DNA from: Candidatus Yanofskybacteria bacterium RIFCSPHIGHO2_01_FULL_44_24
GTDB lineage: Bacteria > Patescibacteriota > Minisyncoccia > 2-02-FULL-40-12 > GWA2-44-9
Length of the DNA stretch: 38,819 nt
Assembly (NCBI GenBank): GCA_001794215.1
Contig: MGJK01000016.1
Coordinates: 1-38,819, forward strand
Direction: 5' to 3'
In this document: one piece after another, positions 32,139 to 38,819 of the stretch
Numbering within the stretch: the first letter of the stretch is position 1
Layout: the number at the start of each line of letters is the position of its first letter
Position numbers and translations under genes: made by a program
Notes under the pieces: model-generated
Database searches by the model: none
Seen by the model: the letters and a program-made list of their open reading frames with translations, nothing else
What the model was told of the DNA's origin: nothing

Positions 32139-33221
32139 TCAGTTCTTGAAGAAATCGTTTACGTCGAATTTATTTCCGGTATTAGTCTGTCCTGCCGGAG
32201 ATTCAACCGTTGTCAGATCATAGGGCTGAGCGGGATCCTGAGCTGTCCGCAAAAGATCCGCCTTTTCTCCCGGGGCCAAAACCGAACTGTGCGATTCCTG
32301 TTCCCATTCCTGGAAACGCCTCATCGCCCGCTCACTGATGACCGCTTCTTCGGCGTCAATACCGCTGAAAAGTTCCTCTGACAAGTTGATCATGTCGTCC
32401 ATCTCAACCACCGCGCCGGCGATCTCAAGGGCCATTTTGGCGGCAGCCATATCGGCCATCTCCTTTGGGGTAGAACTGGTGGCACCAATAGCCTCCTTTA
32501 CATCGGCTATGGCATGTTTGGTATCCATAGAAGCTTCGTACATAGTAATCTGATCTTCGAGTTCAGCTTCGGCGCTGTCCACCCTGAGCTTGGCCTTTCT
32601 CAGAATCGTGTCCAACGCTCGCATCAAGGTTTCCATCTTGGTATACATATTCTCTAAGGCCTGGATTCGCTTCCGCGTCCTCTCAGCTCTTATTTGAGCC
32701 GCCTGAGCCTCTTCAAAGTTCTTCGCTCGATTATGCTTCTTGGCTAAAGCCTCTTGCTGGTCAACCGTAATCTTGAACTTTTCGATGACTTGAAAGAGGG
32801 CCAACATCTTGGCCTTGAACCGTTTGGCCGCTTCCAGACCGCTCGCAAGTTTCTTACGGGAATACGCGATGTAATCGCGCGCTACCGCAATCGGAGCCAT
32901 ATTCACGAACATCCCGACCATACTTCTGACCGCAGCACGGAACGCCGAGCCCACAAGAGCTCGAATCCACCTATTTGTTGCGATCACATAAAGTGCAAAT
33001 AGATAAAAAGCGTACCAAATTGCCTGAATGCCCAGCTGGAAAACTGCAACAATATAATTAAGAATCGGAAGAGCATTGAAACCGATTCCTAACACCGTAG
33101 CAACACCAAGGATACCAAGAACAATCTTTCCGAACCTACCTTCCGGCCGGATCCAGAAATCACGATCCATCAACTGCTTAAGCTGAGGGATCCCAATGTC
33201 TTTCGCTGTCGGTTCCGCCAT
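32139..33221 (-). CDS. PspA-like membrane-anchored coiled-coil protein
   Basis: The 360-residue protein has two hydrophobic helices (about 30-80) and then about 200 residues of heptad-rich helix. The pattern KLRVDSAEAELEDQITMYEASMDTKHAIADVKEAIG, a MADMAAAKMALE segment and a late AMRRFQEWE recall the PspA/IM30 (ESCRT-III) helices. An acidic tail ends in FDVNDFFKN. PspA-family proteins shape or protect membranes. The transmembrane anchor is unusual for the family. ATG at 33221 lies one base after the previous stop with AGGGG upstream; longer frames overlap the upstream gene. The family call is by pattern only. Confidence 0.6.
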   Translation of the reverse strand: MAEPTAKDIGIPQLKQLMDRDFWIRPEGRFGKIVLGILGVATVLGIGFNALPILNYIVAVFQLGIQAIWYAFYLFALYVIATNRWIRALVGSAFRAAVRSMVGMFVNMAPIAVARDYIAYSRKKLASGLEAAKRFKAKMLALFQVIEKFKITVDQQEALAKKHNRAKNFEEAQAAQIRAERTRKRIQALENMYTKMETLMRALDTILRKAKLRVDSAEAELEDQITMYEASMDTKHAIADVKEAIGATSSTPKEMADMAAAKMALEIAGAVVEMDDMINLSEELFSGIDAEEAVISERAMRRFQEWEQESHSSVLAPGEKADLLRTAQDPAQPYDLTTVESPAGQTNTGNKFDVNDFFKN

Positions 33222-33222
33222 T

Positions 33223-33981
33223 TCAGAGCCCCTGTCCATATGAATCGAGTTTTTGCTTTTCAGCAATGTAAGGCGCCTTCACGGCTTCCATCGCCGCAGT
33301 AAATTTGGCGGCGGCATCTCTGACGCTCTTTTCATCCTGAGCCATCGCCGATGTTTCGGCCTGTTCGGTTCGGGCAAGCTCGCTAATCTCGGCTTCTAAC
33401 CGGGAAGCTGCCTCCTTCAAACGGGCGGCTTCTTCGAGTTTCGAAGAAGCAGTCTGTCGAAGTTGGTTAATCCTCTGCTGACGCGCTCCGACACGCGAAG
33501 CGATCTGCTGAGGAACGGCATCGCGGAATCTTTTATCGGCCTGATCAAGATCCCGAAGGATCACATCCAGACCGCGACGAACTTCCGTCGGCGAAAGATT
33601 GAACGCTCTGCCGGCTGCAAGGGCCGCCTTATAACAGGATGACTCATCGTGGCCAAACTGCGAACGCATGTTCTGCAGTAGAGCCATGAACTGAGTGAAA
33701 CTCTTCTGGTCGGCGCCATCGGCAACCGCCTGAAGCTTAGCCCGCATTTCCGGATCAATTTCCGTTGTCGTCATCGTAGGAGTAAAGCTCGGCATTGCAA
33801 CCGGAGCGGGAGACATCCCGCCCAAGCTAAGAGTGGTAGGCCGAACCACTGAGGCTCTTGAAGGAACCGCAGGCTCCGGCTCAACCGCTTCGACACGAGC
33901 AGGCGACTCATCTTCGTCATTGGTCGTAAGCCAACTCGTAAGCTTGCTTCCCGCTAATCTGTCAGCCAGTTTTTTGGCCAT
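33223..33981 (-). CDS. Coiled-coil protein of the AAA+/ABC cluster
   Basis: The 252-residue soluble protein was not assigned to a family. A Pro/Ala-rich disordered region (about 20-75) is followed by a helical bundle (about 78-150, QFMALLQNMRSQFGHDESSCYKAALAAGRAFNL) and a long coiled coil (about 160-235, rich in Ala/Glu/Arg). The stop is followed after one base by the ATG of the PspA-like gene, so the two are translationally coupled and probably interact. Its own strong promoter lies upstream at 34051-34079, with GGGAGGAG before the ATG. Confidence 0.75.
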   Translation of the reverse strand: MAKKLADRLAGSKLTSWLTTNDEDESPARVEAVEPEPAVPSRASVVRPTTLSLGGMSPAPVAMPSFTPTMTTTEIDPEMRAKLQAVADGADQKSFTQFMALLQNMRSQFGHDESSCYKAALAAGRAFNLSPTEVRRGLDVILRDLDQADKRFRDAVPQQIASRVGARQQRINQLRQTASSKLEEAARLKEAASRLEAEISELARTEQAETSAMAQDEKSVRDAAAKFTAAMEAVKAPYIAEKQKLDSYGQGL

Positions 33982-34050
33982 TCTTCTCCTCCCTTTCCCC
34001 TGTTTCTGTCGTTTTTTGGCAGAAAATTCTCAAGGTACTACGTGCCATAT

Positions 34051-34079
34051 ATAATAGTACTTTATTGATCTGATGTCAA
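34051..34079 (-). promoter_or_regulatory. Near-consensus sigma-70 promoter
   Basis: On the minus strand TTGACA (34079-34074), a 17 bp spacer and TATTAT (34056-34051) lie about 70 bases before the coiled-coil gene. It follows the AAA+ terminator, so the cluster has at least two transcription units. GTACTA/TAGTAC arms overlap the -10 box and may form an operator. Confidence 0.75.
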
Positions 34080-34190
34080 GAGTCGCTCTTTGGCATCCCG
34101 TCTGTGACATCCCTTCTCCATTAAATGACATTATGACACGATCGTTGTATGGTGTCATTAAAGGTTTACTTTTAATGATACAAAGATAAA

Positions 34191-34208
34191 GCCCCGCGAT
34201 CGCGGGGC
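34191..34208 (-). terminator. Perfect palindromic terminator after the AAA+ gene
   Basis: GCCCCGCGATCGCGGGGC is followed by TTTATCTTTG on the minus strand. Confidence 0.75.
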
Positions 34209-34229
34209 ACCACTTAAACATCAACTAAA

Positions 34230-35801
34230 CTATTTGAACTCCTGAGAAAGACGGACTTTATTAATTCCGACTACTTCACCTTTAAAATCAGCAACGAATT
34301 CTGAAAGTTCATCCTTATGATTTAGGCTGAATTTCTGCTTAAACGTATCGGCCACGGCGGCCATCAAATCATCGCGGGTTATGCCGGATCGTTTGGCCGG
34401 ATCTGCTTCCCCGCCATTGGCTTTGTCGCGTTGAAACGCCCGCCAAACAGCCTTATCATCCACCAGGGCCGCGACCATCGCGCCGTTGGCAAGATCGGAG
34501 AGTTTGAAAACAAGCGTTTCTGACTTGTCTCCGTTTCTTCTGGTAATCTCGTAAATCTTATGCACGTCTGAATAAAATTCCTGAGCAGAAGCGCTGACCA
34601 ATTCTTCAACATCGCCCCGAACCGGATAAGCCTTCAGTCTCAACCGCAAAATTGCTTCGACGGCCCGGCGTTCCGGCCTTCCGACCAGAATATTCCGATC
34701 AAGACGCTTATCGCGGATAACCGCCGGATCCAGAACATCGGGACGGTTCGTCGCCAAGAAAACAATAGCACTCGAATCATCAATGCCGTTCATCTCGGCT
34801 AAGAAAGTCGGAACAACTGTCTTTTCCATATCGGAACTAACTCCGCTTCCCCGTCGGCTCAGAATCGCATCAGCTTCATCGATTACGATGACCGCCGGAT
34901 ACCCGTACTTTTCCTTATGACGTTTACCTAAAATAAATAACGACCGAACATTACGCTCTGTATTTCCAACATACATGTCCAGAATCTCTGAACCCTTTAC
35001 ATTAATGAATCCGCTTTCAAGAGCTTCTCCGCCATAAAGCTGAACAATAGCGCTGGCCACCGCTTCAAGCAGCATGGTCTTTCCGCATCCCGGAGGCCCC
35101 GAAACGAGAGCCCCATTGGGCTGTTTGATTTGGTAGTACTTGTAGAGTCCCGGAAATTTTACTGAAGCTTCAATCATTTCCTGAAGCTGACGCTTGGCTT
35201 CATCCAGCCCGCAGATATCATCCCATGTAACCGTGGGCTTCGATCCCAATTGAAAACGGTGTCCGCTCTTGCCTAAATAAGCGACAATAATTGATCCCGA
35301 GGTATCAAGAATCACCCTGTCATCCGTCTGAACTCTTTCACCATATTGTCCTTTAAGAACAACGCGGGCCGCACCATTGAAATCGACTTCGGCATAAGAC
35401 TCGTCGACGATCTTGCGAACGGTGCAAACTGATCCAATACTAAACCGGCTGATAACGCCTATGATTTGAGAAGAGTTGGGGGCAAGCTTGACCATATCCC
35501 CCGCCTTCAAAACCGCTCCCGGCAACGGCTTGACTGAAATAGTCCGACCGCCGCAACTGACGATAACATCGGTTTTATTATCTTTCTGATCGCCAAGAAC
35601 TCCGACTACTTCGCCGATGAAAGCGGCTGATTCCATCACTCTTTCCAGAGTAGCCGTAAGCTGTCCGACCAACTCCTTTGCGGGAACTTTCTTTTTCGGA
35701 TCAGGATCGGGGTCCTGCCGACCTATTCCAAGCTTAACCCGGGCATCGGCTACCATTTCACGAAAAAGATCAGGAATCTCGTCTCTGCTGTCGCCTGCCA
35801 T
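34230..35801 (-). CDS. ARC/Mpa-like AAA+ ATPase
   Basis: The 523-residue protein has a short charged N-terminus and two OB-like beta domains (about 60-190: AAFIGEVVGVLGD..., GSVCTVRKIVDESYAEVDF). One AAA+ module follows, with Walker A GPPGCGKT (235-242), Walker B VIVIDEAD (304-311), sensor 1 ATNRPD (350-355) and an arginine-finger region DKRLDRN. VSSDMEKTVVP and the C-terminal NGDKSETLVFKLSDLANGAMV closely resemble the proteasomal ATPase ARC/Mpa. The N-terminal coiled coil that recruits substrates and the C-terminal GQYL motif that docks the 20S core are absent (it ends LSQEFK). No proteasome gene is nearby. ATG at 35801 has AAGGAG at 5 bases; the upstream TTG is rejected. Confidence 0.85.
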   Translation of the reverse strand: MAGDSRDEIPDLFREMVADARVKLGIGRQDPDPDPKKKVPAKELVGQLTATLERVMESAAFIGEVVGVLGDQKDNKTDVIVSCGGRTISVKPLPGAVLKAGDMVKLAPNSSQIIGVISRFSIGSVCTVRKIVDESYAEVDFNGAARVVLKGQYGERVQTDDRVILDTSGSIIVAYLGKSGHRFQLGSKPTVTWDDICGLDEAKRQLQEMIEASVKFPGLYKYYQIKQPNGALVSGPPGCGKTMLLEAVASAIVQLYGGEALESGFINVKGSEILDMYVGNTERNVRSLFILGKRHKEKYGYPAVIVIDEADAILSRRGSGVSSDMEKTVVPTFLAEMNGIDDSSAIVFLATNRPDVLDPAVIRDKRLDRNILVGRPERRAVEAILRLRLKAYPVRGDVEELVSASAQEFYSDVHKIYEITRRNGDKSETLVFKLSDLANGAMVAALVDDKAVWRAFQRDKANGGEADPAKRSGITRDDLMAAVADTFKQKFSLNHKDELSEFVADFKGEVVGINKVRLSQEFK

Positions 35802-35844
35802 AAGATCTCCTTCTTGTTCAATTGACAACGATCAAAGTTCCTAT

Positions 35845-35872
35845 AGTATACCACAAAATTATAAGATGTCTA
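35845..35872 (-). promoter_or_regulatory. Sigma-70-like promoter for the AAA+ gene
   Basis: On the minus strand TAGACA (35872-35867), a 16 bp spacer and TATACT (35850-35845) give a leader of about 37 bases to the ATG at 35801. Confidence 0.65.
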
Positions 35873-35887
35873 TGCGGCGTACTTGAA

Positions 35888-38494
35888 TCAGTTTTGAGGG
35901 CTGAGAGTTTTTTTGTAAACCCACTTTCCGAGTTCCACGGCAAACACATTGAAGACTCCCACCAAACCGACCCCGATCGCCCACGGCAGAGGCAGAGAAA
36001 CGGTTCCTAATAATTTTTGCAAAACCGGCCAATAAACAGCCGCCAAAGTCAGTCCTATTCCGATTGACGCGCCGACCAGAAGATATTGATTGGAAAACGG
36101 ATTGTAGCGGAAAATATTTTTATTCAGGCTTCGAAGAGAAAAAGATACCAAAAGAGTATAGGTGGCAAAAGAGGCAAAGATAAAAGTTCTTACGATATCA
36201 GGATTAAAGCCGGCTCTTATAAGAAACCAGTATATGAAGAAGAGGAGAGCGCTCGTAAGCACTCCTATGCCCAGCAGAAGAAACTTCATTTGAGAATCGA
36301 ATAGATTCTTAGATAATCTCCTAGGATGACGGCCGGTCTCATCAACTCCTTTTTCAAAGGCGAATGCCACAGCCGGAAAACTGTCCGAAAAGAAATTAAC
36401 AAATAATATCTGAATGGCGCTTAAGGGAAGAGCTAAGCCGGTAACCATCGCTCCGCCGATCAAGAAGAGCTCATCAAAAGAATTAGACAGCAAATATATG
36501 ATCACTTTCCTTATATTATCAAGTATTCTTCGGCCCTCAACTATGGCCGTGACGATTGTCTCGTAATTATTATCTAAAATAACTAAGTCAGCCGCACTTT
36601 TTGTAACGTCGGTTCCCGAACCAAGGGCAACGCCGATATTGGCTGCATCCAAAGCCGGGGCGTCGTTTATCCCGTCACCGGTCATAGCCACGATATGGCC
36701 CTTCTCTTTATACAGGTTGGCGATCTTTACTTTTTGCTCGGGAGTAACCCGGGCGTAAACGCTAATCTCATCGGCTCGGGCCAAAAATTCTTCTTTTGAC
36801 AAATGACTCAAGTCTTCTCCCGTCAGGACAGCCCCGCGCCCGTCAATTAATCCTAATTCCCGCGCAACCGCTTCGGCTGTTCCCTGATGATCGCCCGTAA
36901 CAATAATCGTTTTGACTCCGGCATTATTTATTTTTTCCATTGACTCAAAAACTCCCTGCCGCAATGGATCCCTAAAAGAGATGAGGCCGTCAAAATTAAA
37001 GTTCTTAAATTCATGCTTTCTTAAGCTCTCATAATCAGGCGCCGGCTCCATTGAAATAACCCCGAGCACCCTTTCGCCGGAGAAAGCCCTTTCGTCAATC
37101 TCCTGAAGAACCTCTGCCTTATCTGGTTCGGAAAGATTAGTGAAGCGAACGAGTATGTCGGGAGCGCCTAAAAGCAGCATCTTATTCGATGAGTTGTGGT
37201 GATGTACCGAAGCGGCAAACTTTCTGTCGGAACTGAAAGAAAGCCGATCGACGATCGGAATCTCCTTCGCCACATCCTTAAGAAGGATCCCCTTTTTGGC
37301 CGCTCCCTCGACTAAAGCCATCTCCATAATATTTCCGAACATCCGCCACTGCTCCGGCTTATCTTCCGGATTTTCGATGACGACATCCACCGTCGTTAAG
37401 GCTTCCGATAATAAATCCCGGGCCTTTTCCGGAGAAGAGTCTTTGTACGGTATCAATCCGGTCAGCTCCATTTTCGCCTGCGTAAGAGTGCCGGTTTTAT
37501 CGGTTAATATAAGCGTCGTCGAACCCAGAGTTTCGGCCGCCAAAAGCTTTCTGACGACGCCATTGCGTTTGGCCAATTGCTCCACGCCCACTGCCATAAT
37601 TACCGTCAAAGCGATCGGAAGACCCTCGGGAACGGCTGACACGGCCACGGCAACCGAAATAAGAAACATCTGCAACGGGTCGTAGTTCAGATAGATTCCG
37701 AAGCCGAAAAGAAGAATAGTCATGACGAGCAAGAACACGCCGGCCCAGAAAGAAAAACGCCCGATTGCAACCTGCAGAGGAGTCTTGGATTCGTCCTTCT
37801 TTTCCAAAAGAGCGGTGATCTTGCCGAACTCGGTGTTCATGCCCGTTGCAGTTACCAAAACATCGGCAAATCCGGCCACAGCCAAAGTACTGCCGAAAAC
37901 CATTGAATCTCGATCGGCAACTCCGGCGCTTATTTGAACCGGTTCTTTTTTCTTTTCAACCGGGATTGATTCTCCGGTAAGAACCGCCTCGTCCACGTTA
38001 AAGTTGCTGTCGAAAATAATCCGGCCATCGACGGGAATCTTATCACCCTGAGTTATCCTGATCACGTCTCCCGGAGCTAAGTGAGCGGCATCAATGATCA
38101 GCTCGCGTCCGGAGCGTCTTACCCGGGCCTGCGTTTTGACATAAGACTTCAAAAGCTCAAGAACGTTCTCGGCTTTATTTTCCTGATAGAAGCCCAATCC
38201 CGCATTTACCAAAACGGCCGCAAAAATTACTCCGGCATCAAGCCAATCTTTCAAAAAAACGGTAATCAGTCCGGCAATTATCAAAATAAATATGAGGGGG
38301 CTTTTAAACTGGACGGCTATAAGCTTAAGAACGGAAAATCTTTCTCCGTCTTTAATTTCATTAGTACCGAAAAATTTAAGCCGTTTCTGAGCTTCGTCGT
38401 CCGACAATCCGTCCCGAGAAGATTCGAGAATTCGGAAAGATTCATCAACGGCCATTGACCAGAACGGCTGTTTTATAGATTTAAGCTCTAACAT
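35888..38494 (-). CDS. P2-type cation-transporting ATPase (calcium-pump-like)
   Basis: The 868-residue protein is a complete P-type ATPase with about ten helices. It shows TGES (173-176), PEGLP in M4 (289-293), the phosphorylated Asp332 in DKTGTLT, TGDGINDAP and an M6 segment QILFVNFFSDSFPA. PEGLP and the N-x3-D spacing of M6 fit Ca2+ ATPases of the SERCA/PMR1 group; the M5 Asn of SERCA appears replaced (SNSFDE). The N-terminal cation ATPase domain (FWSMAVDESFRIL) is present. Ca2+ export is likely but unproven. The promoter is 6 bases from the ATG, suggesting a leaderless mRNA. Confidence 0.92.
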   Translation of the reverse strand: MLELKSIKQPFWSMAVDESFRILESSRDGLSDDEAQKRLKFFGTNEIKDGERFSVLKLIAVQFKSPLIFILIIAGLITVFLKDWLDAGVIFAAVLVNAGLGFYQENKAENVLELLKSYVKTQARVRRSGRELIIDAAHLAPGDVIRITQGDKIPVDGRIIFDSNFNVDEAVLTGESIPVEKKKEPVQISAGVADRDSMVFGSTLAVAGFADVLVTATGMNTEFGKITALLEKKDESKTPLQVAIGRFSFWAGVFLLVMTILLFGFGIYLNYDPLQMFLISVAVAVSAVPEGLPIALTVIMAVGVEQLAKRNGVVRKLLAAETLGSTTLILTDKTGTLTQAKMELTGLIPYKDSSPEKARDLLSEALTTVDVVIENPEDKPEQWRMFGNIMEMALVEGAAKKGILLKDVAKEIPIVDRLSFSSDRKFAASVHHHNSSNKMLLLGAPDILVRFTNLSEPDKAEVLQEIDERAFSGERVLGVISMEPAPDYESLRKHEFKNFNFDGLISFRDPLRQGVFESMEKINNAGVKTIIVTGDHQGTAEAVARELGLIDGRGAVLTGEDLSHLSKEEFLARADEISVYARVTPEQKVKIANLYKEKGHIVAMTGDGINDAPALDAANIGVALGSGTDVTKSAADLVILDNNYETIVTAIVEGRRILDNIRKVIIYLLSNSFDELFLIGGAMVTGLALPLSAIQILFVNFFSDSFPAVAFAFEKGVDETGRHPRRLSKNLFDSQMKFLLLGIGVLTSALLFFIYWFLIRAGFNPDIVRTFIFASFATYTLLVSFSLRSLNKNIFRYNPFSNQYLLVGASIGIGLTLAAVYWPVLQKLLGTVSLPLPWAIGVGLVGVFNVFAVELGKWVYKKTLSPQN

Positions 38495-38500
38495 ATAATC

Positions 38501-38506
38501 ATTATA
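38501..38506 (-). promoter_or_regulatory. TATAAT -10 box, probably leaderless
   Basis: TATAAT on the minus strand ends 6 bases before the ATG at 38494. No clear -35 box was seen. Confidence 0.5.
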
Positions 38507-38511
38507 TCTTA

Positions 38512-38544
38512 AAAATACCGCCCGCTGAAGCGGGCGGTATTTTA
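38512..38544 (-). terminator. Rho-independent terminator
   Basis: AATACCGCCCGCT and AGCGGGCGGTATT arms are followed by TTTT on the minus strand. It ends the cupredoxin gene. Confidence 0.85.
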
Positions 38545-38565
38545 ATTCAGATCATCGGCCAGGAC

Positions 38566-38819
38566 CTACTCGACTACCAAGTTACCCTTCATCCCCATTT
38601 GACGATGGGTTCCGACTGAACAGTAATATTCGAAGGTCCCGGCCTTGTTGGCAACGAACTGAATCGTCTCGGTCTGACCGACCTGGAGAATTTTCGTTCG
38701 GGCATTAAATTCATCGATTACCCAGTCATGAGTACCCTTCTCGTTTCTAAATATTATCCTGACAGTATCTCCTTTTTTAACTCTGATCTCGGCCGGATTA
38801 AAACTAAAAGGCACTCCGA
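38566..38819 (-). CDS. Cupredoxin-like protein, 5' end outside the window
   Basis: The visible 84 residues form a plastocyanin/cupredoxin domain. FSFNPAEIRVKKGDTVRIIFRNEKGTHDWVIDEF carries the first copper His, and YYCSVGTHRQMGMKGNLVVE carries Cys, His and Met, a complete type-1 copper set. Such proteins shuttle electrons outside the cytoplasmic membrane. The reading frame stays open through the window edge, and the GTG near it is probably an internal Val, so the signal peptide lies beyond. The adjacent P-type ATPase is Ca-like rather than Cu-like, so a functional link is doubtful. Confidence 0.88.
   Translation of the reverse strand, partial: GVPFSFNPAEIRVKKGDTVRIIFRNEKGTHDWVIDEFNARTKILQVGQTETIQFVANKAGTFEYYCSVGTHRQMGMKGNLVVE

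Noticed and set aside
34230..35801. Bacterial proteasome locus
   Set aside because: Only the ATPase resembles the proteasomal type; no 20S subunits, Pup, Dop or PafA are in the window and the docking tail is absent.
35888..38819. Copper export operon (P-type ATPase plus cupredoxin)
   Set aside because: The ATPase lacks CPx and heavy-metal-binding motifs and has PEGLP of Ca2+ pumps; a terminator separates the genes.

Overview
The window reads as a contig from an uncultivated bacterium with compact, tightly spaced genes. Several traits resemble Patescibacteria/CPR genomes: a reduced set of type IV pilus genes, an LPXTG protein beside its sortase, a Gmad2-domain lipoprotein-like protein, many small hypotheticals and very short 5' leaders. 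Other genes point to a diderm envelope: a TonB-C-terminal protein, an S46 dipeptidyl peptidase, an OmpA domain and a Phe-terminated beta-barrel-like protein. I cannot assign a phylum from sequence alone.

Layout. 0.1-9.7 kb is all on the minus strand: a P-loop kinase/PP-loop ATPase fusion, two C39-like peptidases, an acyl-CoA synthetase, a DoxX protein, a YggU protein, a CAP-domain protein, a sortase and its likely LPXTG substrate. Two strong divergent promoters lie at 9.8-9.9 kb. From 9.9 to 15.4 kb on the plus strand runs a type IV pilus operon: PilB, PilC and four (pseudo)prepilins, one carrying an LVIVD beta-propeller. From 15.4 to 21.2 kb, on the minus strand, come small hypotheticals, the TonB-like protein, the S46 peptidase and a MazG-like protein. 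From 21.3 to 27.6 kb lie a CYTH/P-loop fusion, MsrB, Gmad2, PH-domain, GT-C/TPR and unknown proteins. From 35.8 down to 27.7 kb is a minus-strand gene cluster with a different, more GC-rich look. It encodes an ARC/Mpa-like AAA+ ATPase, a coiled-coil protein, a PspA-like membrane coiled-coil protein, a solute-binding/OmpA fusion, an ABC permease, an ABC ATPase and a beta-barrel-like protein. A P-type cation ATPase and a partial cupredoxin close the window.

The seven-gene cluster at 27.7-35.8 kb is the best candidate for an undescribed system. It combines an energy-dependent AAA+ machine, ESCRT-III/PspA-like coiled coils, a transporter anchored to peptidoglycan and a possible outer-membrane protein. 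Strong hairpins separate most of its genes.

The non-coding DNA is also unusual. Three copies of a 125-128 bp terminal-inverted-repeat element end exactly at start codons, and two of them exactly fill a stop-to-start gap. A second family forms nested inverted repeats (2.6-2.95, 20.27-20.8 and 24.1-24.26 kb) whose arms differ between copies yet stay self-complementary. Other structured segments lie at 14.4, 15.75-15.88 and 18.05-18.18 kb. No tRNA, rRNA, CRISPR array or transposase gene was recognised.
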